Of a stretch of 64,000 bases of DNA, positions 11,693-25,570 are shown one piece after another. Below the pieces are notes generated by a model. It was given only the letters and a program-made list of their open reading frames with translations. It did not search any database and was not told where the DNA came from. The position numbers were made by a program, and so were the translations under genes. Location of the stretch: the NCBI RefSeq assembly GCF_002288925.2, contig NW_022098021.1, forward strand, positions 2,643,974 through 2,707,973, read 5' to 3'. How positions within the stretch are numbered: position 1 is the stretch's first letter; every line of letters begins with the position of its first letter. The DNA is from Delphinapterus leucas (Eukaryota > Chordata > Mammalia > Artiodactyla > Monodontidae).

Positions 11693-14600
11693 CCTTCTAA
11701 TAACTGGTGAGAGGGCGAACTCAGTACAACCTGGAAAGTGTCAAAGAAAACCAGAACAGGACAGAGGTTACAGCAGTAAAAACAAATTCTATTCAGGAGC
11801 TTTTGCAACAGGAGAAGAGAGACCTCGCTCCAGAACCGCATTCAGCTCCACATCCAACGTGGACACATGGGGGTTATAGCCCCGGAGCAGAGCGGGGGGC
11901 AGGGTGGATGCTCACCAAGAGGAAACGGCGGAGGAAGGGGGATCCTGGCTAAATAGACGCCAGGATTCCTGCTGCAGGCGGACAGGGGACCAGGCCTCAC
12001 CTGGGGCGGGGGGTAGGGTGGGTGGCTTGGGAGGTCAGATATGGAGAATAAGCAGGTACTGAGGATGGGGGATTCTGGCTAAACCAACTGGACAGGATCC
12101 TCGGACAACCGGGTTCTTCAAGACCAGACCTAAGAACAGGGTGCAGTCGAAAAAGTGGCTCAGAGACGCCTGCAGACTTTGGTCAAGCAGAGAGTCTGTC
12201 AAAGGAAAGACTGAGCAGAGCCAGTGTGGGCAGCCTGCCCCTTCCTCCTGTCACCATGGGCCTGTCCACACCTCTGCTTCTGTCCCCAAAGGAAGCACTG
12301 TGCCTGGGAGCTCTCCCCCTTGTGCCCCAAGGTCACATGGGAAAAACTAAAAGATCTAATACTGTTGGTATTTTCATGAGATGCCCAATTAGATCACGTG
12401 ATGCTTGCCAGCTCAGTTGGTTGCGCTCGAAGGGTACCCTCTGTGCCCCAGCATCTGGGTGCAGTGATGAGTAAGAGCAGCTCGCGTGGGGTACCAACCT
12501 GCATCCCTGCGGGGGAACCCGCGCTCAGGGGCTGATGCCAGCGCTCCCACAGCGCGCCGAGCGGGGTGAACGAAAAGGAGACGCGGGATAGTTGTCCACA
12601 CACGAGGAGGATGTGTCTGGGAGGTTTCCCCAGACCTGGCACGGTGGGGGAGTAGGAAGTTAGGGACGGAGGATGGAAAGACGGGTTACCATGGGACAGG
12701 GGCTGGTGACCTCCCCCCCACCCCCGTCTCTCTCTCTGTCTCTTTCACTCTCTCTGTCTTTGTCTCTCTCTCTCCGTTGTTTCACCTCCTTCCGTTTCTC
12801 TTGGTAGTTGTTTATTGAACTTAATATGGAAGATTTCAAGGCATTTTAACCACCTTGTTTTACTGAATGAAATAAAAACCTCAAGGTAGACATTTATATG
12901 GGGGGGTAATTTAATATTTATATGCTTTTTACTTTATAGCCTGGATTTCAAATAATTATGACGTTTCTACGTTTATGGTGCTTTAGAACTATGACAAATC
13001 AGCTCTAAATGTGGTTGCTGCCATGGATGCTATACAGTAATTCTTTGGAAATAACTGCTCTGAATTCCTAGTTAATTCAAGGTGTCTAGTTAATTTAACA
13101 TGTGGAATGAGCACTTCATACACTTCTTAGACTCTCATGAACTGAAAGTGATGATGTTATTCTTAAAAGTTTAAAAATAATATTAGGCTGTGTTTCTAAT
13201 AATCTTTTTTTAAATGGCAAATACTTTAGAGAAAGTATATATTTTTAAAATTTTATTGAAGTGTAGTTGATTTACAGTGTTGTGTTAATTTCTGCTGTAC
13301 AGCAAAGTGACTCAGCTATACATACATACGTTCTTTTTCATATTCTTTTCCATATGGTTTATCATAAGATATTGAACGTAGTTCCCTATACAGCAGGACC
13401 TTGTTGTTTATCCATCCTACACATACTAGTTGGCATCTGCTAATCCCGGACTCCCACTCCATCCCTCCCCCACCCCCCGTCCCGCTTGGCAACCACACGT
13501 GTGTTCTCTGTGTCTGTGAGTCTGTTTCTGAGAGAAAATATATTTTGAATAAAATTCCCCCAAATAATCGATCTCTGTACAAGTATGGCTCATGGTACCT
13601 GCTCTGTACATTTTGGTACTCTTTTGTGATAGTGATGATACAAAGCCTTATCTCAAGCCCTCACCGAAATCTACCCCAAAGAGAATTGCTGCAGCTGCCG
13701 CCAGGGCATATAAGCTGCAGGCAGAAATAGTAAGGCGGTATCCAGTTAATAAAGGCAAAAGCGGTGATGCACTTGGAGCCTGGCTTTTTCTTTCTGTACA
13801 TGATTTGGTCCAGTGTAGAGTGAACCAAAAAAAAAAAAAGTTTCATGAAATCCTCATTCTATAAAATCTAATGACATGTAAATCACACACAACGATACAT
13901 GGCAAAAACTCATTGGTCAAAGCGGTGCTTATGTACAATATAAACTCTAGACACGGCCAGGAATCAAAAAAGAAGCACAAAGATTTCCCAACACTGAAGT
14001 ATATGTTTTCTCAAAAGAGATGGAACTGTCAATACACCTGTGTATATTCTTTCAAGTTCATTTCTAGTCAGATCATTTCTCTAGTTTCTCAGGACTGGGG
14101 AGGGGAAGTGAGTGGCTACAGACAGCGAGGCTCGGCAGGAGGGAGGGAGGGCCGCTGACCACGTGGCAGAGGCGTTAGAACAGCAGAACGGCCCCACAGG
14201 CCCAGGACTGCCTAGTTCTTTGTATGACGGCACAACGCAGTAGTGGATTCAACCAGGAAAGGTTAAATTCTATCTTATGTACCCATTTTCAAAAGCAGGT
14301 ACTTGGGGGCTTCCCTGGTGGCGCAGTGGTTGAGCGTCCGCCTGCCGATGCAGGGGACACGGGTTCGTGCCCCGGTCCGGGAGGATCCCACGTGCCACGG
14401 AGCGGCTGGGCCCGTGAGCCATGGCCGCTGAGCCTGCGCGTCTGGAGCCTGTGCTCCACAACGGGAGAGGCCACGACAGTGAGAGGCCCGCGTACCGCAA
14501 AAAAAAAAAAAAAAAATTAAAAAAAAAAAGGAGGTACTTGGGATTCGATTTAGAAAAATTTTTATTCAATAAAAATGTTTTAGATGGAAAGTGATGTTTG

Positions 14601-17600
14601 AAGTAGCCTAGAAAAAATTGGGGTCTGAAGATCCCTTTATTCCCCAGTGAAGCTTTATTATACTGGAATCAAGAAAATCGGTCTGTTGGGCTGTAGAGAA
14701 TCCAAAACAGTAATGGCCATGGGTATCATTTGTTTATGGACACCTGTGCTTGATTTAGAGTTTAGAGGCTTCATATGTTTTCCCTTTTATTCCTCAGAGT
14801 AACCCTGTAGGGCCTGCATTGTTATCCCATCTCACAGATGAAGAGTCTGAGGGTCAGAGAGTTCCCAAAACAACTTAGCTGGCAAGTGGCCGATGTGTCT
14901 TTGGCTCCAATGCAGGAAAATATACACTTTCCCCCTGTATCAGCCTGGCTTGAAAAGCAACATTTCTGACGTTTGCTACCAGTTCATAGACGCCTACCTC
15001 TTTCCCTTTGTTTTCCTATCTTCCTCTCCCTCCCTTTTTCTTTCCTTCTCTGTTGTGTGTTAACCTGTATATGAGACCCTTACAGTCCCAGCTGCCTGGA
15101 TCAAAGCGTGATGTTGAAATCACTGCCGCAGGAACTTTGAGGGATATGCCCAGCGTGTGAGTGAGGAGGTCCTGCCCCGGATGTCATGTGCACACGCTTT
15201 GATCCTGGGACTCGGGGTGGGAGGCTCCCTTCTGTGCCTAAAGAAAGCCTTTGGATGCCTGGGGCTCTCTCAGCAGCTAACACTGTCCTGGTGCAGATCC
15301 CACTGCTGTGCACAGCCCCCCAAAATAGCAGTGGCCTCCTTCCCGCCAAGACCAAGTACACATCCTAAGAAATTCTTTCTCAGTGTGTGTCTGTATTGTT
15401 TTCCTGATTACTAGAGATGCTTTGTGCACGAAAATCAAATCATTACAGAAGTATAAAAACTGAAAACACCTCATAATTCCACTACCCCCCCCATAAAAGA
15501 TAATCCCTGTTAACAATTCTAAAGAAATTCTAATTTGTGAATTAGTATTTAAAACTTTTCCCCCCTGCTTCTGTCTGTGCCTTTGGTTCAGAACATTGTC
15601 TAGCTGGAGCCCTCAGGGTTAGGAAGGTGCTGACCTTCTGCTTTGTTTTTCTCCCCTGCTCTTTGCTGTGCTTGTTCAAGACACACATTTGAAAGACTGG
15701 CAGAGGAATTGAAGGGGGAAAGGAAGGGATAGCCCCTCCCAAAGGTGAGTGAGTTCATTAGTGAGGTCTGGATTGAAGTGTCATTGCTAATATCCTTTAT
15801 TGAGTGGCTTATTGAGTACAGGGAATACTATTCTTTGTGTTGGTTTTTGTTTTTTAATTGAAGTATAGTTGATTTACAATGTCGTGTTAGTTTCAGGTGT
15901 ACAGCAAAGTGATTCAGTTATACATACATACACACATATATATGTATATATATATGTATGTATGTATACTCTTTCAGATTCTTTTCCCTTACAGGTTATT
16001 ACAAGATATTGACTAGAGTTCCCTGTGCTATACAGTAGGTCTTTATTGATTACGTATTTTATATATAGTAGTGTGTATATGTTAACCCTAACCTCCTAAT
16101 TTATCCCTCCCTCCACCCACCCTTCCCCTTTGGTAACCATACATTTGTCTGTGAGTCTATTTCTGTTTTGTAAATAAGTTCATTTGTATCTTTGTGTGTG
16201 TGTGTGTTGGTTTTGATTTAATTTTCAGCCAATAAGTACTGCTTAGTTGACTTTGTATAAAAATATGGATGAAGAAGTTAAATATATAAATTTTATGGAG
16301 AAGCCAGAATTCTGACCTCGCTGGATCTGTGTTCTGGCTTCCGTGGTTCCCAATGAGGAAGCTGAGGCTGTGGTTGGGAGCCCCCCTCCACCCCGCTGCC
16401 CCTCTGGCTGTGTGTGGGCTCCCAGCATGCCCTCCACGTGGGGCTCTGTTTGCAGCTCGAGAGCTGCTGTCTGATTTTCTTTTTAATGGCCAGCGTTCTG
16501 TAGAAACCATCACATAGTGCAGATAACCGTGTTAACATTTGATATGTAATCTTTCAGACATCTTCCTGTGTATATGTCACATAAAGTGTCTGAAAGTCCC
16601 AGAGTGTAGTGGTATGAAGTCTGGCTCTGGAATTAAACCATGTAGGTTCGTACCATATGACTCAGCAATTCTGCTCCTAGGTATACATCTGAAAAAAACA
16701 AAAACACTAATTTGAAAAGATACGTGCACTCAGTGTTCATAGCAGCACTATTTACAATAGCCAAGGTATGGAAGCAACCTAAGTGCCCATCCACAGATGA
16801 ACAGATAAAGGAGATGTGGTACGTATATGCAATGGAATATTACTCAGCCATAAACAAGAAAGAAATTCTGCCATTTGTGGCAACATGGAAAGACTTGGAG
16901 GGCACTGTGCTAAGTGAAGTAAGTCAGACAGAGAAAGACAAATACTGTATTATATCACTTGTATGTGGAATCTAAAAAATACAACAACCTAGTGAGTAAA
17001 ACAAAAAAGAAGCAGACTCACAGATAAAAGAGAATAAACTAGTGGTTACCAGTGGGGAGAGGGAGGGAGAGGGGCAATATAGGGATAGAGGATTTTTTAA
17101 AAAGGATTATTATGGGATTATATGAAATCATGTGTGTGAAACTTTTGAAAATTGTAAAGCGCTATATAATAAATAAATAAATTAATTAATTAATTAATTA
17201 ATTTAAAAACCGTGTAGGTTCAGATCCTGGTTCTGACATTAGCAATGTCTCTTTGGTTAAGGTGCATGCCTTCTGGGAAACCCCATACTCCCATCCAGGA
17301 AATAGGAGCATGGGGAGCGCTTTCCTCATTGTGGGGGAGGAGGAATTAATGAGATCCTGGCATAGGGGAAGTCCCCGATAAATGTTAGCACTTACTATTA
17401 ATGTTGTTGTAAGAAATGGGATCCTATTTCTCATTCTGTTTTGTAACTTATTTTTTAAACCATCATGAACACTCGTCTATGGCATTCTTTTTGTGACTGC
17501 ATTTATAACGGCATCATATGACATGCTGTGATTGATTTAGTGCTGGAACTTGTATGCAGGTCAAAGAGCCGTCTGTGAAGCCCATCCTTGGAAAGCAGTT

Positions 17601-20600
17601 CTGGGTTCTGATGGCCAAATCTAGATATGCTTGAGACCTTTAGTATCACAGGGTTTGATCCAAACAAGGATTTAGTGTTCTTATAAGCGTTGAGTAAGCA
17701 TCTTCCCTCTCTCAGACAGTAATAAACAGCTAACCATTCCAAGTTTCTCTAAGGATATTGTAAGCTTCTGACGTTTCGTATGCAGCTGTCCTTGTGTCCT
17801 GTTACTTATCACAGCACTTACTTTCTGCCTTGATAAGTGCGTAGGTGTCTACATACTTCCCCGACTCTAGCTTCAGAGCACTCAGATGACCAGCTGAGTT
17901 GAAGAAAGTGCTGTCATTCTGCCCTCAGCTGGCGGTAATGCCGCAGCAGCGGGGGAGGCGGGGGAGGGGGAGAGCCTTTCTTATTCAAATGCTCGTGCTC
18001 CTGGAATAAAGTGGATGTATACCTAAGTATACTTAGGTCGTAAGAGAGATTATTAGCAGGGGGAGACACATTGGAACTCGCTGAAAGAGCGGCCTTTGTG
18101 TCCAGAGAGGCGGGCGCTGGGTAGTCACCAGCCCAGTTCTCCGCCGTCTCCTCGTCCCCCTTTTTCACTCTCGCGGGGTCTGAATAGCTGTCTCTTGCCT
18201 GTTCATCCCCGCAGGAATGTGGCTTTGGCTACGGGGAGGATGCCCAGTGTGTGAGGTGCTGGCCGCACAGGTTCAAGGAGGACTGGGGCTTTCAGAAGTG
18301 CAAGCCGTGCCTGGACTGCGCCCTGCTGAGCCGCCTCCAGAAGGCCAACTGCTCTGCCACCCGCGACGCCATCTGTGGGGACTGCCTGCCCGGGTATGTG
18401 GCCAGTCCTTCCCGCGTAATGAGTCAGTTAGTCTGAACAGGCTTTCCTCTGGTTCCCTTCCAAGTGCAGATGCCCGCTGATATTAACCTGAACACACTTG
18501 CTGAGGTTCGTGGCTCTTCTATTCTCTGGGCCTCCTGTGTGCCCTGCACGACGACAGGCGTGGCTAGAATGCAATGGATAAGCGTGGTGACCGAGGCTCC
18601 GTGTCCCGAAAATCCTTAGAGTTCCTGCAGATCGATAAAACAGAAAACATGGACAAAGGGACGAGAGAAAAAACTAGACAGTTCACAAAGGAGGCACGTG
18701 TGTGGCCTGTGACCATACAAAGATGTCCATCCTCAACATGATCGGAGAAATGCAAATACCGCCATCCAGTCGTATTTTGTAAGGCATCACTTTGGGGAGA
18801 GGGACAGAGATCCCCACCCACAGGCAGCTTATATCCTAATAAGATTTGACGAATACCTACACAGTAAATGATAAGTTATACAAAAAGGTGGAAGATATGA
18901 TTGCTATGGAAAAAAAGAAAATCTCAAGCAGCTCAGGGCGTTGGGCGTGCCCCTGGGGGGTGCAGGGGATGCAGGTTGCAGGATCAAGGTGGGTCATCAG
19001 GATGGGCGATGCTGGAAAGGTGAGCTCTCTCTGGACACAGACCCTGGGGTGGACATGGCCTGGTGTATCTCAGAAAGTGCCGAGAGGCCAAGGCAGCTAC
19101 AGGAGAAGAGGGAGAGGCAGTGAGAGCCGGGGGGGTGCAGCTGTACCAGTGGAGACCTTAAATGGGCACGTTGAAAAGGAACCCAGGCCGTGGACAGCAA
19201 GGGGACCACACCTGGGCCAGGTGGGGAGACAAAGCCCAGGAGGAGGAACTTTAACATTTTAAGTGCTTCTAGGTAACGGTTGGCCGGACATGCCAGATAA
19301 AACAGGCAGTTGGAAGCCAGAGTCCTGATGAAGCCCGGGACTCGGTGGGGCCAGTGTGGTGGTCTGTTAGGGACGAGGCATTGCTGCAGGAAGTAAGGAG
19401 GGGAGGGGACAAAGTGAGCATCAGGAGGACCTAATTAGTATCTAGTGGAGCCAGAGGAGAGATGAGGATTCCCGGAGCTTTCCTGGAACCCAGGCTTTAT
19501 TGCAGAAGTAAAGCAACCAGGGCCGGCAGCATGACGGGAGCAGCAAACTGTATTACGTAGTGGCTAAGCAGTTTACGTGAATTATTGTCTGTGACGTTCA
19601 CAGTGTTTTAAAAACGAAGAAAGTGAGCCTTATCATTAAGGTTATTCAGGCGAGATGGCACAGGCAGTGCGCAGTGTGGCTTGGACTCTGCCACCAGAAT
19701 CCACGCTCCAAGTCAGTGCAGACGGAGGACGCTGACTGCACCCCGCCGGCTCGTGCCCACGGGAGCAGGGATTTGACAGATGCTGGGTGCCCGCTCCGGG
19801 GCTTTTAGTGAAGCCAGAGGGCAGATAACGCTCTGGGCCTGAAGGCCAGAAACAGGGCAGGAAATAGCCTCATGGGTCAAGCAAGTCCTTATGCGAAGAC
19901 TCAGAACCCAAACAGATGCAGAAAGTACTGGTCTTACACCAGCAGGACAAGTGACCAAAGAAAAAATAGCTATATTTGACTTCCTCAAAATTAAAGCCTT
20001 CTGTGCTTCACAGGATACCATCAAGAAATTGAAACAACAACCCCCAGAATTAAAGGAACTATTCGTAACTCATATATGTGATAAGGGACTATCTTATCTA
20101 GCACATATAAAGAGCTCTTACAACTCAATAACAAAAAGACAAATAACCCAGTTAAAATATGGGCAAAGGATTTGAATAGACACTTCTCCAAAGAAGAGAC
20201 ACAAATGACCAGTGAGCTCATGAAAAGATACACAACGTCAATTAGTCATCAGCAAACGCAAAAAAAGAAAAAAAAAGACCCACATACTTCACACCCACCA
20301 GGATGGTTATAACCAAAAGACAGGCAGTAACAGGTGTTGCTGAGGATGTGGAGAAACTGGGAATGTAAAATTGTGCAGCCACTTCGGAAAACAGTACGGC
20401 GTTTCCTCAGAAAGCTGCACATAGAGTTACCATGCGACCCAGCACTTCTACTCCTGAGCGTGTAACCAAGGGAACTGAAAACATGTCCACACAAAAACTT
20501 GTACACGGATGTCCATAGCAGCCTTATACATGAGAGTCAAAAAGTAGAAATGACCCAAATGTTCATCAGCCAATGAATGGATAAACAAAATGGAGTGTAT

Positions 20601-23600
20601 CTAGCAATGGGATATTATTCAGCGGTAAAAAGGAATGAATTACTGACACATATGACAACATGGAGAAACCTAGAAAACATTATGCCAAGTGAAAGAAGCC
20701 AATCACAAAAGAACACATATTGTAGGATTCCATTGGTGTGAAATATCCAGAATGGGCAGATCTAAAGAATACAGAGTAAATTAGTGGTTGTCTAGGGCTG
20801 GTGGTTGGGAAGGGTTGAGAAGAAGGGGGAGTGATTGCCAAAGGGTACAGAGTTTCTTTTCTTCCCGATGAAAATGTTCTAAAAGTGACTGAGCTGATGT
20901 CTACACAGCTCCCTGAGTGTACTAAAGACCATTTACTTGAATACTTTAAAGGGGTAGATTGCGTGGTATGTGAAGTATATCTCAGTGATGTGTTATGTTT
21001 TTAGAAAGTAGTGGCCTGTAATCTCAGAAGACACTGAGAGCTGTGAATATTATTCCCCAGAGTCTTGAGCTTGTGCAAATCTGATGGAAGGACAGAAACT
21101 GGGCACCTGATACCTCTCTGCTCCTGTTCTGACGGAACCGGGTCTTGACTCCTCTGCCCTCTCCGCCGGGGAAGAGGATGGGGGTCAGGGAGAGGAGGCG
21201 TCCACGGGGGATGCCAGGCTGAGCTGGGCAGTGCCCAGAGACCCAGGACTCGGCTTTTACAAGGGGGAACCCAGGCGTGGGCTGCTGGAGCATGAGAGGG
21301 AGCCCCCGCCAAACGTGCTTCCTCGTGCTTCACCAAATTTGTTGTCACCTGAGCCCACTGCTTTAGTGTCACGATGTTTGCTCATTCTGTAAATAGATGC
21401 TTAGATGTGGGAAAGTTAGAAATGAGTAGACATTTGAATGGTGTTTCGTAGTTTAGTTATATGATTAGTTTAAAATTACATCCTTTCTAAGCAAGCATGA
21501 AGGTGTGAGGCAGGCAACAATTACAGAGTGACTCCTACTCTTCCAGGTCTTCCAGGGTGTTTTCAAAGTGCTCACCCAGCTTGACTGTATTTTTGTGAAA
21601 GAGGAAAATAGTTGACACTCGTTTGACAGACAGGAAAATGGAGGCAGAAAGAAAATAAATAAATTGCATATTGCCTCCAGAAAAATGCCAAGGTCAGGCA
21701 TAAGGTGGGCAAGTTTATTCCTGGTGTGACGCCTGCCCTCTGCGGCCGAGGCCTCACTCAGATCAGGATTTTCTGCTGCCAAAGGCCCAGCCCCCCACCG
21801 GACACGGGTGTGGAAAGTCTGTCCTCTGTGCTACAGTTTGACCAATTAGGGAAATTCAGTGCCCTCATTCCCAAATATGGTCAACAGCTTTCGGCCAGTT
21901 ACTTAATTTCTCTGACATTGATTCTTCTCACCTATAAAAATATCATCTAATAATAATACCAGCCTACAGAATTGTCAGAAGATTAAGAACATAGCTCATG
22001 TAGAGCGCCTAGCAGAGCACCTAGTACACAGTAAGCACTAGATAAATCATTGACATTGTTGCCAATTAATGTTATTGGGGGCCAGTGAAAGCTTTGCTGA
22101 AAGTGGCCAAAGGGCATCCAGCCCCTGTTCTGGCCCACGCCCCCTTCCCTTCTCTGCCGAGAGGACCTGGGGCCCCGCCCTGGAAGAGTAACCCAGCCCC
22201 TGCCAGTTCTTTGCTGCTTTTAGTAACCGGGATGGTTAACACTGGGGATTAACATCACCCCCTCCTTACAAAGGAGGAAGTCCATCCTTGGAGTGGATGA
22301 ATGACTTGCTCGAGTCCTGTTTCACTGCCCCTGAGGATGGCCTCTGCCGGTTCTGTACCCACGCCCCCCGCAACCCCCGTCAGCCCTGCTCCCCAACCGC
22401 CTGGTCCGTCCTCCGTCCTTCTGCTTAGAGTGGTACTTGGCAACCCTTGCCCATCCCGAGCGCCCCAGGCAACACCAGGCTCTTCCCCTGACGGTCATCT
22501 TTTCAGTAGCATCTTCTCAGTGTCACTGGGGCCATCGCTTTGGCTGCCGAGAACTGTGAACAGGGGGCTGACCCTCCAGCACAAACACGGAGTCCACGGG
22601 TGTGTAGGAGAGGGCAGAATTGTCACCCACCCCCGGCAGACGCGCTGCAGGAAATGGGACCTGATGTCACACACAGGACGTGGCAGCTGCATTCAGACCT
22701 GTATTAAGGGAGATCATTCTGAAACCAGGGCTGGACTGGGGTCTGTCATCCCCCTGCAGAAATGCGTTCATTGGTGGAAGAGTTAGTGTCTGCAGCCAGG
22801 CTTTCTTAAAATAGCAGTTATCAAGCTGGTGTTCATTAGACTAAGTAGTATTATTTGGGTTCAGCTCAATTAAAAACGCCTCTTCACATTCAGTGTTGGG
22901 GAATATTTTGGGTGGATAGATGTATTTATATGCTGCATCTCATCAGACAGTAAATTAGATAAAATTCAATGTGGTTTCCTTTTGTCTGTTTGCATTAGCT
23001 GAAAGCACGGAGTAAAATTTAAAGTTCAACGATAAAAAGCAGTTTAACCAGACACCGTGTATATGTCTCTGTTCTCTTTTGTCTTATTTAATTTTTAAAA
23101 ATTTGTGTCCTGTCTCATTTGGTCAGGAGCAGAGTTGCAAATATATCTATGTCCCCCAAACCTTGGCAATCTAAACAAAATAGAGAGTAGAATAATTTTT
23201 AAAGATTTATAGATTTCTTTACCCACTTAATCTTTTGTCACATCTTAAAACTCTAATTTCTGTATCTTCATCTTCAAATTGGATGATAATTTTAAGGAGA
23301 CTTTTTAAAAATAAAAAAACAATGTCTTTGATCGTTAATACATTATTGGTGATTCAGTAATTATTCTGTGCTTTAGGATTCAGACCTTAATCTCATTTGT
23401 ACTAAGTGGAAAAAGTGAGAGTCGGTTGATGGCTTTGAAAATTTCGTAGCAGTTAAAAAACGTCTTAGATTCTGCCGTCCAGCCATTGTAATCAAGAAGC
23501 TGGCATAGCAGGTCCTGAATGCTTTTGGATAATCTCTGTACCGCTGCTGATAGCTGCTATGAGCATCATGCCCAAGTATCGCCTCCCCTGTGAGCCGTGG

Positions 23601-25521
23601 CAACAAGGCAGGCCCTTCCAACCTCCTATCTAGTTAGGGTTTCTAGTTAGACTTAATGGTCATTGAAAACATGGGATTTTCTCACCTGCTAGCCTCATTT
23701 GTGTTACAGCCCCCAAACTGATCATATATTTTAATAATTATATTTTTGGCAAATATATTTTGTTCAATTTCAGGGAGAGCCCAGACGTCCAAAGTGTTTT
23801 GTCACAAGTAGAATTCATTATTTTAAAAATGTTCTGGGGCCTCCCTGGTGGCACAGTGGTTGAGAGTCCGCCTGCCGATGCAGGGGACACGGGTTCGTGT
23901 GCCGGTCCGGGAGGGTCCCACATGCTGCGGAGCGGCTGGGCCCGTGAGCCATGGCCGCTGGACCTGCGCATCCGGAGCCTGTGCTCCGCAACGGGAGAGG
24001 CCGCAACAGTGAGAGGCCCACGTACCGCAAAAAAAAAAAAAAAAAGTTCAATAATGTCCACACTTGATTCCCAGCACTTGTTTAGCTTATTTACATAGAA
24101 AGAGTTTTTCTGTTTAAAAACTATATTAGACAGGGCTCGAACCTGTGTCCCCTGCATTGGCAGGCGGATTCTTAACCACTGCTCCACCAGGGAAGTCCTA
24201 GCCAAAAGAATTGAAACCAGGATCTTGCTGAAGAGACTGTCTTTTCTCCATTGTATGTTCTTGCCTCCTTTGTCGTAGATTAACTGACCATAGGTGCATG
24301 GGTTTACTTCTGGGCTCTCTGTTCTGTTCCATTGATCCATATGTCTGTTTTTGTGCCAATACCCTGCTGTTTTGATTACTGTAGCTTTGTAGTACAGTCT
24401 GAAATCTGGGAGGGTTATGTCTCCAACTTTGTCCGTTTTCCTCAGGATTGCTTTGGCAATTCTGGGTCTTTTGTGGCTCCATATAAATTTTAGACATTAT
24501 CAATTCCACAAAATAATTGCATCTACCTGTCTTTATAAACGTGATCTGTAATTTATTCTCCATGTCACTATTTTTGTCATGAAAAAGTTGGAAGATATAC
24601 ATATATGTAAAATCACTTGAATCCCCGCCATCTAGAAATAATCAGTTGTCAATATGTGGCATATAATATCCTTCCAAACTCTTTACAATGCAAATATATA
24701 CACAAAAATTTTTCTTAGCTGCATTGGTAAATAAATGACCTGAAAGAATCTATACCAAAGCGTGTGTCTGTGCAAAATGGCATTATATTATTCACACTTC
24801 TTTCTTTTCCACTTAATGATATTTCATGAATTAAAAAAAATAGATATGTAGATCTGCATCATCGTTTCTAAAGGCCCCTTTGTATTCCACAGCCTTGGGT
24901 CTACCATGGCTGGTCATGTCTGCTTTGGGTATGGGACTGTGCCTCGTTGGCTTTTTTTCTTTTATGAGCAATGCAGTGGTTACACTCTTTACATCCAGCT
25001 TCACCCACTTGATCATTTTTTGAAGATAAATTTCAAAAAATGAAATTACTGGGTAGAATGTAAACTATTCTATTGAGTTCTGATGGCCTCCAGCTAATTG
25101 CCCTCCTAAAGTGTCAATTTATATGCCCACTGACAACAAACACAAGTGCCTATTTACCTAGGCTCACGCCAACACTTTCCCAATTTTCTAAGTGAAAATG
25201 GTATATCGTCACTGCAATTTGCACTTACTTGTTAGTAATGAGGTTAAACATTTTACTGTTAATTTTTTAAATTTAATTGCATCATCGTTTTAGTTTTAAT
25301 TGTGAAGTTTTAAAATTATGAAATGTTCTTCTTTTGGGAATTAGTGTTTTTTGCCTGTTTTTCAGTTGTCTTGTTCACTTTCACCATAATGATTTTTAAG
25401 TTTTATCTTATAGTCTTAAGTTATAGACAATACCATGACTAGAACTATTTTCCAATTTTCTTTTGCCCACTATGTTGATGATGCTTTGTTTTTGCTCTTC
25501 AGATGCCTCTAGTATTTGTGC

Positions 25522-25570
<49 letters not shown>

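Larger units (their letters stand above)
4983..18214 (+). other. TNFRSF19: TNFRSF19 intron after coding exon 2 (13.2 kb)
   Basis: Holds several L1 3' ends (5252-5411, 13247-13530, 15851-16190, 16650-17206), one CHR SINE (14308-14531), MIR remnants, a CA microsatellite, a pyrimidine tract at 12722-12778 and an unclassified degenerate repeat at about 10880-12130. The 5.4-10.8 kb part shows no element I can name beyond an old MIR piece near 8540-8640. Open frames here are chance frames. Confidence 0.8.

Noticed and set aside
14308..14400. Possible tRNA gene (box A/B-like sequence)
   Set aside because: The tRNA-like head belongs to a SINE with poly(A) tail and target duplication, and the same head recurs in other copies in the window. 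It is not a functional tRNA.
22301..22786. 161-codon + strand open frame
   Set aside because: A Pro/Ser-rich product of GC-rich intron sequence, with no homologue recognised and no splice signals linking it to TNFRSF19.
23738..24340. 200-codon - strand open frame
   Set aside because: It runs through a CHR SINE and antisense L1 sequence, so it is a repeat artefact.
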